Source: Capitulum mitella (taxonomy: Eukaryota; Arthropoda; Thecostraca; Pollicipedomorpha; Pollicipedidae). From it: a DNA stretch of 64,000 nucleotides. Position 1 is the first letter of the stretch. The number at the start of each line of letters is the position of its first letter. Both the position numbers and the translations under genes were made by a program. The notes beneath the pieces are model-generated. The model saw only the letters and a list, made by a program, of their open reading frames with translations. It searched no databases and was not told where the DNA came from. The stretch spans positions 18,541,398-18,605,397 of the forward strand of contig CP099841.1 of assembly GCA_030062745.1 (NCBI GenBank), given 5' to 3'. This document shows, one piece after another, positions 49,132-61,100 of the stretch.

Positions 49132-50578
49132 TGTTACTGAACTTTTCTTCGTGTCCGCGTTGTGTTTTTTCTCTCTGTCTTAATATAAGGCCGTACACTT
49201 AACGCGTCTTTTTGTTCCGTCTAAATCTCTCTTAACTAAAATAATAAAAAACTAACTAAAATACTGCTAAATTACCTTAACCCTATTCCCGGAGGGCTAG
49301 GCGGTATGGTCGATTCCCGGCAGGGGGGCGGATTCGGCCCCCCTGAGATCTCAAGAACTACGCATCCGATTTCATCGCAACAAACGGCAATCGCTTTGCT
49401 GTAACGTGAACTACATTTTTATAAAAAGAAATTTTTAAAATTTTGAAATTTGTGGATACAGGGGGCAAAAATGTCAAAATGGGGGGTACTTTTGGACTGC
49501 TTATAACTCCGTTGTTTATGGACCGATTTCGATGAAACTGACATAAATCGAGAGATTATGGATAGGGCTTTTACCATAGGTCCACAAATCTGAAATTTTG
49601 AGAAAATTCATGGGCGTTCACAGGGTTTTCAAAAATAGGAGGGTTAGTTTTCTAACAACTGAATGAACAAAAGAGGCAATCACCCTTTTTTGGCTTCTGC
49701 TAGTCATGTTATACTAAAGAAGTAAAAATCGCATTACAATGTTTGTATAATGTTAGCATAGGCGGTGCCAGGGACATGAAAAAGGGGGAACTGTCATGGT
49801 TACACGCTTCTCAGATCAACTTGTGACCTTTGACCTTAAATGACCTCCAGTGACCTTGGGGTTACTGGGAATGATCTCGTGCGCATTTAATATCATCTGT
49901 AAACGTTTTTAATCATTTGAATTCACTCTATTTCAAAAATTTCATTTTATGGCTATTGCGATATAGGATACGCGCACTGACATTTTAGGTCATAGCTCCG
50001 TGACCCGACCTGATATCAAGCTGAAACTTGGTACACAAGTAGAAGGCACCCTTCTACGTCATATATGTTCCGGGTTTGGCATTTGAAACAACGGCGCCGA
50101 AATTATGGCGAAAAAAAAACAAATTTTCACTTTTGACCTTGACCTGACCTTGTAAAATGACCTCAGATAAACAAAACTGCATCTGCGCATTGCCCAACTA
50201 TTTAGCTATACATCCATATAAAGTTTTAAGTTCTATCTTAACTCTGTTTTTGACAGACATTTTTCTTTTACCCTCAACATGGCCAAAAATGGCATGAGGT
50301 GCCTCCCAAAAACGTTACCTGACTCCGCCCCTGAGCAAAATAGAATTTTGAAATTTTGTCACGGCACGTAGAAAGAATAGTTAGGAAAAGTGACCAAGTT
50401 TCGTGAAGCTGCGTTAAAAAGCCTGGAATTGGCAAGCAAAAACCCGAGTGAGGGGCGGATTCAGCCCCCCTGCCGGGAATAGTGTTAGCGTTTTTTTTAA
50501 TCCCTTTTTCCCTTACATATTCTTTCTAATCATAAATCACGCGCTCCACTCACAAAAAATTTGTGCTCCTCCTCAACA
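49132..50578 (-). repeat. 5' LTR of the BEL/Pao fossil, with a TTAA insert
   Basis: It matches the left LTR block by block across the inserted element. Without the insert it is about 239 bp. The two LTRs differ at many positions by eye (roughly a fifth in the 'acgcgtctttt...ctctcttaac' block). Confidence 0.85.
49277..50488 (+). mobile_element. piggyBac-type nonautonomous element, copy 3
   Basis: This 1212-bp copy has left TTAACCCTATTCCCGG and right CCGGGAATAGTGTTAG, where the final TTAA has one change. It shares the full interior of copies 1, 2 and 4 and lacks a transposase. Half-site clusters lie near 49819-49860 and 50130-50163. It is inserted in the right LTR. Confidence 0.93.
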
Positions 50579-50879
50579 GTTCCTTCTTCTTTTCTAACTT
50601 CTACCTTTCTAATTTCAGTTCTTGATGTTTGCTGGGAGAATCTGTATTAGTATACTTTTCCTGAAGCACCTAACCCCATATCTAATTACGCATGAATTAT
50701 GAAGCATTAACGTATGAAGTACCTAACTTCAAAACTAAGTGATCATTTAGCCACATTTATTGCATTGATAACGGCCATACCATCGGTTTAAAGACTCCTC
50801 CCATCCTGTCAGTTCTTCCGTACTTCTATGCCTTTCAGTTTTACAAATTATAGATGCTGTAAAAGCATAGACAGCGTCA

Positions 50880-51790
50880 ATGGCCAAAGAGTACGGGGAG
50901 ATGGGTAGCAGGGATCTCGTAAGTGTCGGGGGTTTTCTTGGCTTTGGGGCCACTGTGACTTTTGGGAACTTCCAGATGCGGTACAGGGGCCTCCAGCGGC
51001 GCTCAGGGCGGCTTTCTTTTGTGTTCAGCCAGCGTCCTGTGGTGTTCAGAAGAACTTCCTGGAGCATGTGGTGGGCCTCTGTTGGGGTTCAGGGGCATCC
51101 AGTGACTCTAGAGGAGTCTCCTGTGACATTCTGGGCGGGGGTCTCGAGGCCATCGGAAGTCTTCTGTGGCGCTACGGCAGCCTCTTGTTCCGTTACAAGG
51201 CTCTCTAGCGACGCTTACAGGGCTCCGTGTCACGTTGCGGGGAATCCTGGGGTGTTCAGAGAGACCTCTTAGAGCATGCGCACAGAGACAACCAGCGGGG
51301 CTCAGGGGCCCCCGTGACGTTCGAGGGTCCCCCTCAAGCCATCATGGGTCTCCCAAACCGTTCAGGGGAAAGCAGCTACTCCTTCGCCCTCCCCTTGCGT
51401 GCTCCAAGGTTTGCTACGGAAAGGAGGCCTCCTCTTAAGGGGAAATCCTCCTAGGGCTGTGAGGGGCCTCCTCTCTCGATGAAATTGCCTCTTCTAACGA
51501 TTTATATCCCTCTGTGACGAAAAACACCCTCCTGTAATGAACTCCTGCATTTGTGGCGGCGAATTGGCCTGAGAGAGGAAAAGGCCTCTGTTGGTAAGGG
51601 AGGCTTCTTGTGGCGGTGAGAGAGGTTTCTTTGGTGGTGAGGAGCCTACTGCAGAGTTTTAAAGGCCTCCTGTGACTGTGAAATGGCCTAATGTGGCGGA
51701 GAGGGAACCTCCTGGAAAAGTGAGGGGCCTCTTGTGATAGGGAGCGACAGCTCTGGAGCAAGCCTCCTGGCGTGGTAAGAGGTCTTCTTG
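50880..51790. repeat. 0.9-kb degenerate GC-rich minisatellite
   Basis: Dozens of variants of 'ggggcctcctgtggcgttc' at about 20-28-bp spacing, A/G-richer toward the right. Open frames on both strands (for example 51435-51812 minus) are repeat products. It resembles the array at 10.66-12.17 kb in style. Confidence 0.75.
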
Positions 51791-52047
51791 TGCTAAGCAA
51801 AGGCCTTGACAATGTGAAACCATCAAGGTATAAAATGTATAGAAGCTATTTTGTTCATGCCGGACACTGTCCGATACCAGAAATGCGGTTATTTCAAACG
51901 TGCGACAGGTACGAGGAAGATGCAGTCGGTGTGTCTGTTATGCATATACGGTAGTATATTCCTTGCTTCTGGATACGCTTTGGACAGCCTATTGCCAAGA
52001 AACAATGGTCTCCGGAATTATCTGCCGTCTGATTCCACCAAAATCCT

Positions 52048-52049
<2 letters not shown>

Positions 52050-52094
<45 letters not shown>

Positions 52095-52097
52095 ACA

Positions 52098-52175
<78 letters not shown>
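52050..52175. repeat. (TA)n(CATA)n(TA)n microsatellite
   Basis: TA runs on both sides of a CATA run. All frames across it are artefacts. Confidence 0.98.
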
Positions 52176-52176
<1 letters not shown>

Positions 52177-52339
52177 ACGCACACATATATCTATGTTAGT
52201 GCACGTATAGTTTATTCTTTGATGTATTTAAAAAATAACGCAAAATTTATAAAAATTACCCCGATGAAAATGAAGTGGGCTAAATCCGTTGATAATCCTA
52301 CATTTGGGGGAGGTTAAGTTTTCCGGCACACCATCCCTG

Positions 52340-52800
52340 CGCTGGTGCTTCGCCAGTCCGTCACCACGGGAGCACCAGCAGCCGCCTGTGCTTCGCCAGC
52401 CCGTCACCACGGGAGCACCAGCAGCCGCCTGTGCCTACGCCAGCCCGTCACCACAGGAGCACCAGCAGCCGCCTGTGCTCGGCCAGCCTGTCGTCAGGGG
52501 AAGACAGCAGCCGTCCGGACTCCAACAGCCCGGCGTTTGGGGGGAGAAAATGCAACCGTCTATTCCTGCAAGGCCATCTGCCTGGGGGCGTAGTAGCAAC
52601 AGCTGCTCAGGTTTTAACTAACTTGACGCCAGGATGTCGTTAACCGTCTGGCTTTCGACCAGTTGTTCACCAGAACAAAGCTCATCAGTCTCAACCCGCC
52701 GCTCGGAGGAGGGGAGGGGAGGGGAGGTGGAGAGCCGTCTGGCTCCAGCCAGCCTACCACCTGGGGAAGGAGAACAACCGTTTGAGCTTTGATTAGCCCG
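52340..52800. repeat. 43-bp minisatellite, conserved core and worn flank
   Basis: The first three copies (cgccagcccgtcaccacggg, agcaccagcagccgcctgtg) are nearly identical at 43-44-bp spacing. Later copies decay toward 52800, where 'agcccgtcaccgcgacggtg' is still visible. Confidence 0.85.
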
Positions 52801-52904
52801 TCACCGCGACGGTGCGAACCTGCAAAACCGTGGCCGGAAGCCTACATTATAATTTCGTTCAGAGTTGTATCAACATTTGTCGTTTTAATAAACAATTACG
52901 TTTC

Positions 52905-53060
52905 GCGTGAACCTGCGTTGGCCTCGCGCAGTTCTAAGGCGCTGGTGTGGAATTCGTCACTTCGTACCGGGAGTCAGATTCTCCCCGCTCCCCATCCCCA
53001 CAACCGTCCTCAACCTGGCTGTGTGCTTTTCCCTCCCGTCGTCGCTAAGAAAAAAAAAAC
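52905..53060 (+). mobile_element. possible tRNA-derived SINE
   Basis: An A-box-like TGGCCTCGCGCAGTTC segment, a B-box-like GGGAGTCAGATTCT about 60 bp on, and a run of ten A's at 53049-53058 suggest a worn SINE with a tRNA-like head. The B box is poor and no target duplication is seen. Confidence 0.3.
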
Positions 53061-54049
53061 ATCAAGTGCCATCTGTGGTCCTTATCGGGCAGAGATGTCG
53101 AGGATCGAGAGCGTGATAACAAAAAGGTGATCACAGAGTCCTCACGACAAACAAATCAGCAGTGCTACATAACACAGTAGTGCAACGCCATCGCTGGAGT
53201 CATGGGAAAGGTTTCCAGAATTTTCATGCATTGTAACATTAGGCATATGCCATTAAGAAAACGGTCGAGACCCCTCTAATTATATTCTGTCATGGCATCC
53301 AGGACGCACCAGCTTTGCCAAGAAAAAGAAGAATCAGCTCAAGAAAAAAGGGGAAGATGAAAGACAGCATCAGAATTCAACCTCGTGAAACGCACCAGAA
53401 CCGATAAAACGCGAAAACGCCACACGACAGAAAAGATCACATGAAAATGAGTTTCAAATAAACAAACTTTTTTTCCGCGATAGGCCTTTGTGGATTAAGA
53501 GCAGCTTAGCCCTTCTTGGAATTTTTCAAAGCATAACAGTTCAGACTTTTCATTTTCTTTGGTCGACATTGCAATTTCTGCTGTGGCCCAGACCAAAGCT
53601 ATGACGTTAGTGTGACTTCATGAAACGCGGCAAAACGCCTGAAAACATGTTTGCGTCTAGACGCTTTTAAGCGCGTGTAGCCACGGCCACCGCCAGGCGC
53701 GCCAAAACGCGTTCACATGCGCGAACGCGCCCCTTAAAACGCTCGTGTAAATTAGGCTAAAAACAACTGACAGAAGGCGACTGAACGGCCACACGGTGTT
53801 CTGTCGCACGCTGAAAGTGTTCAGTAGCCAGCTGGCTTCCTTCTGGCTTCATTCTTTGGCACACAGAGACATATAGCAGGATAGTTTCACTAGATCGCTG
53901 CATTCTTTCCAGTCAACACCCATAGGGTCAATGTTTTATTTCAAAAAAGTTGGGGAGCGCGGCTCCCCCCCCCCCTCGCTTCCCTGCGCCCTTGTGAACT
54001 GGCCACTGCTGCTTTTTGACATCTATTGCAGTTGAGTAACTCGTCAATT
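53061..54049. other. no gene seen
   Basis: A CG-rich stretch with AAACGC words lies at 53620-53750, and a C-run near 53970. These look like eroded MITE ends but I could not pair them. Confidence 0.4.
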
Positions 54050-54345
54050 GCCGCAAAGAAATCGAAAATCGACCAGAGTTTTTTGAGGTTTGAAGCATTT
54101 GAGGTCAAATAAACATAACGAAAATAACGGTTGTTGCACACAAATAGTAACTTTACGATAGGAATATCGTTCTATGTAAGATTGCCGTTTGAACATTATC
54201 AGCCGATATTATTCGGGGATAAATAATGGATGTACCAAGACCAAAGCAATGGTCAATGAATGTCAAGGTCAACCAGCCTGTGACCTGGTCCAGATTGGTC
54301 TCGCTACCTGTCGATCTAATTCCTTTTAATACATATTTATCTATC

Positions 54346-54377
<32 letters not shown>

Positions 54378-54870
54378 TGCGTATATAATTTGTACGTTTT
54401 ATAACAATCAACTCTTGTAACTGGATCCATTATATGGAAATGGCTTTAGTGCAAACCGTTTAGATATAACTTGCTTTGGGTCAAAAACTTCAACCAAGGT
54501 CGCTGACCTTGTTTGACTTCATCTTCATCAGCTTGAAATCTTTGCTCAGGACGTCAAAGAAATGGAAATTGCCGATTCTACGTTTTAACGTTCTGACACT
54601 TGCCCTTTTCCTGTTTCATTTGAAAAGCCGCAAGGAAAGGTCTGCACGGACCGAGAAAGTGTCCAAACTTGGCTTTTTCCACCCCATATGATGTTGAGAT
54701 ATTAGCCTAGGGCCATTAAAACTGCACACAATGTAACTCTTTATGGCCCTAACCTACCCTTATATTTCATGTCTCTAGCTCCTTCCGCTTCCGAGATCGG
54801 AAGGGACACAAAAGTGTCCCCTTTCCAATGTGCGTGAGCGCGAAACCCCCTTCCATTACGCGTGTTAAAC
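54050..54870. repeat. dispersed repeat family C, copy 2
   Basis: It matches 38430-39670 in the same order, with a (TA)n tract at the corresponding place (54352-54377). Near its right side is a hairpin, GGGACACAAAAGTGTCCC (about 54809). The region lacks coding frames of note. Confidence 0.65.
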
Positions 54871-55739
54871 CCGAAGAGACTAAGATAGCTCTCCATGGCA
54901 ATAAAGAATGCAGTTTATGGTTAAGGACAACACAGCTTCAAACGGTGACTACAGCTTTTAATAAAAGTGCCATGAAACGCATTCAGTGCATGGTTTGCTG
55001 ATCAGAGTTGTAAGACGTTCAACAACCTCAATTTTTCCTAATTGCCTGTGGCTGTTGGCCTACTGCACACCTTCTGGATCATTCAGCTTGATTTTGACGG
55101 ATTTTAGCGGGTTTGTCGGACAATACACCTTTAATAACATAAAAACTCTAGACCGTCCCCAGCCATCGTTCGTTCGCCACGATATTGCTCTGCAGTGTTG
55201 CCTTAAGCCTGGTGGCAGGGCTTAAAAAATCGATTGAACAGAACAGAACTGGAGACACAAATCGTTCACTGCAAGCATTGAGTCAAATAAGCACAAGCAT
55301 AGATTCCCTCGGTTGATGAATCAATCCCTCACCATCCTCCTTTCTCCCCGTCTCCGTTTTGGTAGATATGTGTATTTTTGGAAGATTATGCGGTCAGAAT
55401 TCTGATGAAGAATTCTATATTCCTCCTTATGCCTGATATTCGCTGAACATATTTGTTCTTGACGTCGAATGACACCAGAATATTTTTCAACGATGCCAAG
55501 GTTAGTGTAACCTTCCCAGGAAACTCAGGGGTGTTACACGGGAACAATCTGGCAATCTAGCTCATACTGATAAAAGCGCATTTTAGTAAGCGCTGGTGCC
55601 AATTTGCCTACTACCCAGGCTTTCCAAAAATAGGCCCGAGTACTGGGACATAGCCTCATCAGATTTGGCACACATATACCAAACTGAATAATGGATCCTT
55701 TGGTTAAAAAAAAATTCACGGTTATTGTAGACTATTGGT

Positions 55740-56900
55740 GTCGAGCGGGTCAAAGCCACGTCACGATTTTCAGAAATGGTCTTTTTTCAGGGTTAACTTA
55801 AAAATGCTGCCACCAATAGAGGTAAACGGACAGTTTATATGGCTTGGCTTTATATGGCTTGGCAGACAATGAACTGAAAAGATAAAATACTTTGGCTGCT
55901 CTCGAGGTCATATCAAGGTCAGAAGTGGAAAAGCACTTCAAAATATGGACCTTTCATTTTGATGATGTAACCCAAACACCCAGAACGTATATAAAGATTC
56001 ATTTCAGCGTCTATAGGTGTACCACATTTCAAGTCGATGTCAGTTTAGGTTCTGGGCAAATGACCAAAAGCGTGCTTACGACTTCCCGTTTCTGTAGATG
56101 GTAAACAATGAAACACCGCCAATTTCCTGGCCAATGCTAATTCAGTGCCAAAATGGTACAAAACAGTGCCAGATGACTACCGAACACACATTGCTATGTC
56201 TCTGACCCGTTCTAGGTTATGTGAGACCACTGATCTGAGATGAACTGGATTGGTCTTTGCACATCTTTTTCTGCAAAAAAAATCATTTTTCTTGGGCGAT
56301 TCGACGTTTATTTTGCATTCAGCACCCAGTTACCTAGGCATGGCACACAATGGATTAAGAAGACGTCAAGGGGAAATTTATCAGGCGTGCTGTACTCTTG
56401 GCCAATCATTCTGTGCCTTGCCCGCCCACTGTTCTGAAAAAAATGGCAGTGCTCCATGACGTTTTTACTTGCCGGTGCCAAACATTTCATTTACAGACAA
56501 AATGATAAACGACTTCGGTAGCTGGCACTGCGAATACCAAAGTTTCGCGGTATATATCAAAATCATATATATTACCTGCTGCATTGTTTTGTTCCCCTCG
56601 AAAAAAACTGATACATTTAAGCGCTGTGAAGAACGGTTTTCGCAGTACCCAGTGTGGCGAGCCGCACCGATTTTGACCTATTTGGCCCCATTCAACTTTG
56701 AACATCGCAATCTAAAAAGGTCAAATTCCTGCTCAAGGGAGCTTCAGTAAAGCTGCATTTAACTTGTTCATTTGATGGCTCTAGCCTCGTTGGTTCTGGA
56801 GATCTTAGAAGAAGGGCTAAAGTGGCCCCCGACCCTCCCTCCCAACCGAGTGCGTTTTATTTCACCGGCCACCCCTGCAAGTGTAAAGAGACAGATATGG
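55740..56900. repeat. diverged relative of family C
   Basis: Shared style and order with the right half of family C: 'aggtcaaattcctgctcaag', a 'gatggctctagcctcgttgg...gagatc' block, then a G/C hairpin-like region (about 56815-56880). It is strongly diverged and the boundaries are approximate. Between 54870 and 55740 I see no gene. Confidence 0.4.
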
Positions 56901-58110
56901 CCGTGTCTCCAGTGCTAGACTAAAACAATACCTTGGCATAAACCGGAACAAGACCAGGACTTGTACACATACAGAACTCCAGGTACACAAAATCCCTGAC
57001 GTAAAAATTTGTCATCGGAGGTGTTCTGACCCGTGTTATATCCAGTTCGAGATACGGGGGCGATGTTTTAGCCCTGGCCGGCGGTACTTCAGTGAAGTAC
57101 GGCGAAGGACAGCGATCTTTCTCCGCGTTGACATACGCAGTCGGTGGCCAGCCTAATCAGACACACCGTGTTGGCTCGTAGACATGCCGCACACCTACGC
57201 CAAAGAGGGCAAATACTGTCCCATTACCGGGCGATAAGCTGACGCCGATTAGATTGGGCACACTTAAGGCTGGCCGCCACCTCGCCTTTCGTCGTTTTGC
57301 ACGTCCATATTTTTTCTGCCTTTGCTGAGTCCGTTGATGTAGCCTGCGCGTCATATGAGTATTTGATCCTCAAAAGGGAATGAAACATTCTCAGTTGTAA
57401 ACAGGGACGCAACTAGGGTTTTCTTAAAGGGGGTGGAGCTCAGTGTGGCCTGAAATCGCACGAAAACTCCCGCTGGGAAGACGCCATGCAATGGTTTTCT
57501 AAAAAAAAATGCGGGCTTAAGGGGGCCTAGCCCCCCGCTCCCCCTCCCTTGACTGCGTTGGTGGTTGGAAAGTGATAGTATATCTCCTGGTATCACGACG
57601 TCACTTTGCCCGAATTTGCACTTGTAAAAGAAGATCAGTTCAGTTGTTCACAGGTCTTTGATCCATCAGTTTCATGCACAGTTATTTAGCGGGGCAACAG
57701 AGAGAAGGTCTTCGACGCTGCTGGTAGCTTGAGCGGGGACCCCAAGACGTGTAATGCTACAACCTGCCAATTCAGGTACAACTTTCTTGCACATGAGTTT
57801 CCAACAGTATATTACTTTGTCTCACCGCACTTAAGAGTATTTTAGAACTCAGACATAAACATTAGACAAAAAAACATGTACTACAAATAACTATAACTAC
57901 ATTAACGTATTCACATTAATACACACACTGCTGCAAGACGTAAATTTGTCGCGGTGGTTCTGGCGCAAAATCTACACGTTCAGACCGTTGTGGTATTGTT
58001 GGTTTCCATGCGCTACCTGCTTCAAAGGGATCATTGCGGTTGGCCTGTCTCCTAAAATCGTACATGATACAACACAAGCGGTCCTTTTTCCACAATGAGC
58101 TTCCCGTTTG
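56901..58110. other. no gene seen; likely 3' flank of the METTL24-like gene
   Basis: The segment holds the presumed 3' untranslated region of the minus-strand gene. I did not find a clear AATAAA on the minus strand within about 500 bases of the stop. A C/G-rich MITE-like patch lies at 57400-57560. Confidence 0.4.
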
Positions 58111-61100
58111 TCATCTGCCAAAGCTAGGCACACATCTTGTTTTCAGCCACACTACCTCAAACGCGCCACGAACCTTTTCATTCACACCCTGAATGTCCAG
58201 AAATGAGACATCTATCTCATTTGGCTCGTAGGAGAACAGACAGAACCCCGCCCTCTGGAGCTCCAGAAAGCTGCGATACACCTCGCGGTAAAATTCCACG
58301 TGGTTTGCCAGCGGCATGTGACGGTAAAAGTGCAGCTCCATGGCGAACTGCTCCACGTTCCTGAACAGAACAGACTCAGGTCCTCGCGCCACCTGTTGGA
58401 ATAGCACGCCCCACTCGGCCTCGTCCACGTCCATCTTCAGGTAGTGGATCTTGTGGTTGGCGTGGCCCAGCCTTTCGACTAGAGAGTCGAGCGTGAGAAG
58501 CCTCCAGCCGTTTTTATCCCTGATAATATTCTCACCTGCCACGCCGTACTTGTGAAAGTAGATGGTGCCATTTTGGTTGGCGGAGGCGTTGATGGATGGG
58601 TCGAAGGCATGTACAACGCAGCCGAACATCTCCATGTCCCAGTCAAACGTCCAGTCCTTGCTGATACCAACAGAATAGACGAGGCAGTCCTCAGTAGAGA
58701 GTAGACCCAGCTCCGGGTCCATGCAAGCGTATTTGTGCCCGTCGACGATGGCCTTCCCGCCTACGAGAAGAATCTGAAATATTGGGCAGTTTTTCAGAGG
58801 ATAGCCCGACACCGTACGTGGTGTATCCGGTGAGTTACTGCTACATAAATTATGCGCCACTTTGCATCATAAACTAGCAAAATTGCCGGAGTGCCTCTGT
58901 GTTGTCCACAGGGCGTCAAATGTTCATTCCCGGATACGGTATCCTACAGCACCGACCGGGTGTCGTATATTATCACGGGGCATCGCATCCTTAGGCATGA
59001 ATGTAGTGCACTTTGTCACCAAAGGGCGTCTTTAACCCTATTCCCGGCAGGGAGGGCGGAATCCGCCCCCCCTCGGGTTTTTTGCTTGCCAATCCCAGGC
59101 TTTTTAATGCAGCTTCACGAAACTTGGTCACTTTTCCTAGCTATTCTTTCTACGTGCCGTGACAAAATTTCAAAATTCTGTTTTGCTCAGGGGCGAAGCC
59201 AGGCAACGTTTTTGGGAGGCACCTCAGGCCATTTTTGGCCATGTTGAGGGTAAAAGGAAAATGTCTGCCAAAAACAGAGTTTTAAAGCTAGAACTTAAAA
59301 ACTTTATATGGATGTATAGCAAAATAGTTGGGCAATGTGCGGATCTAATTTTGTTTATCTGAGGTCATTTTACAAGGTCAGGTCAAGGTAAAAAGTCAAC
59401 CTTTGTTTTTTTGCTATAATTTCGGCGCCCTTTTTTCAAATGCCAAACCCGGAATATCTGTGACGTAGAAGGATGCTTTCTACTTGTGTATCAAGTTTCA
59501 GCTTGATATCAGGTCGGGTCACGGAGCTATGACCTAAAATGTCAGTGGGGGTACCTTATATCGCAATAGCCATAAAATGAAATTTTTGAAATAGAGTAAA
59601 TTCAAATGATTGAAAACGTTTACAGATAATATTAAATGCACACGACATCATTCCAAGTGACCCCAAGGTCACTGGAGGTCATTTAAGGTCAAAGGTCACA
59701 AGTTGATCTGAGAAACGGGCGACCATGACAGTTCCCCTTTTTTATGTCCCTGGCACCGCCTATGCTAACATTAAACAAACATTGTAATGCGATTTGTACT
59801 TCTTTAGTATAACATGACTAGCAGAAGCCAAAAAGGGGTGTTTGCCTCTTTTGTTCATTCATTTATTGGAGAACTAATCCTTCTACTTTTAAAACCCTGT
59901 GAACGCCCATGAATTTTCTCAAAATTTCAGATTTGGGGACCCGTGGTAAAAGCCCTATCCATAATCTCTCGATTCATGCCAGTTTCATCGAAATCGGTCA
60001 ATAAACAACGGAGTTATAAGAAGTCCAAAAGTACCCCCCATTTTGACATTTTTGCCCCCCTGTATCCACAAATTTCAAAATTTTAAAAATTTCTTTTTGA
60101 TAAAAATGTAGTTCACGTCACGGAAAATCGATTGCCGTTTGTTGCGATGAAATCGGATGCGTAGTTCTCGAGATCTCAGGGGGGGCCGAATCCGCCCCCC
60201 ATGCCGGGAATCGACCATACCGTCTAGCCCTCCGGGAATAGGGTTAAATCGCCTGCAATAGATAGGTCATATCTTATCCCCTTAGGAGCATGCAGCTGAT
60301 TTCAGTGTCGTTTACAGAGCCTGAAGAAGTGTGACGCGATGTCGATGGCACGTCATTAATGAGCCGAAGTATTTCATTGTAATGTTTTGTGAAGTAGCGT
60401 GGGCGTGTTTCATTAGGAACAGAAACTCCGACGCGCTGCTGTTCGGGGTGATGCGGTGTGCGGCGGTGTGGTCCATCGATGTGCCTGTCGCCTCCCTGCG
60501 GTCAGCCAGGGCTCATTGATGTTCATAAAAGGCCGTCATCACGTTCCGTTGTTGCGTACCCTCTTGCAAACATTACAGTTTGTATGATCCGAGGGCTCTC
60601 CAAAAACTGATTAAGTATTTCTTATTGCCTTTCACTGACTTTTTCGATGCTTCTGTCTACCTCAAAAATCTGGAAAATTTGCCCCCCCCAAAAAAAAAAT
60701 ATTCTCTTTGGTCAACCTTGACACGATGTCGAAACAGATGTAAGACATTTAATTTTTTGTAGCTGGCTATCATTGCAGAAACACAAGTGCGGCAGGCGTT
60801 CGTATATCTTGACCAAGTGATTGCAGTTTAGTGACGTAACGATTACCTCTAAACTACCACTCACCCCTAATCCTCCAAACTTGACGATTTTTCGACACGT
60901 CCTTTGGTTAGGTGTCGTCAGGTACGTAAACAGATCCTGCAGCATTGTTGCGCTGTCTTCCGCCATAGGAGGCAGTGCGTTCGCCTGCATATCCGGTCGG
61001 CAGGGGGACGCTGACAGACTAAGAGATCAGAGTGGAACGATGAGTAGCAATGGAAAGATGAATGACATTGCGTAGTACATACAGACACATGTGCCCGAAA

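Larger units (their letters stand above)
39979..50578 (-). mobile_element. BEL/Pao LTR retrotransposon fossil carrying three younger insertions
   Basis: A minus-strand element bounded by related LTRs (right LTR 49132-50578 is the 5' one; left LTR 39979-41403 is the 3' one). Internal order matches BEL/Pao: gag, aspartic protease, reverse transcriptase, RNase H, integrase. Three later insertions lie within it: piggyBac-type copies in each LTR (40027-41239 and 49277-50488) and a pogo-type element in gag (46238-47974). Without them it is about 6.4 kb, normal for the family. No target duplication is evident at the outer edges. The coding region is broken, with ten or more breaks by eye. The LTRs are clearly diverged, so it is old, and older than the three inserts. 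Confidence 0.9.

Noticed and set aside
51894-52199. Tyr/Ile-rich frames on both strands
   Set aside because: Products of TA and CATA microsatellites.
57401-57560. A hAT-type MITE
   Set aside because: One end resembles CAGGGACGCAACTAGG, but no matching opposite end or 8-bp duplication was found.
58774-58860. First 29 residues of the large frame ending at 58111, as the start of the methyltransferase
   Set aside because: An ATTTCAG acceptor at the edge, family alignment, and a matching exon 2 at 60865-61018 show that this part is intronic.
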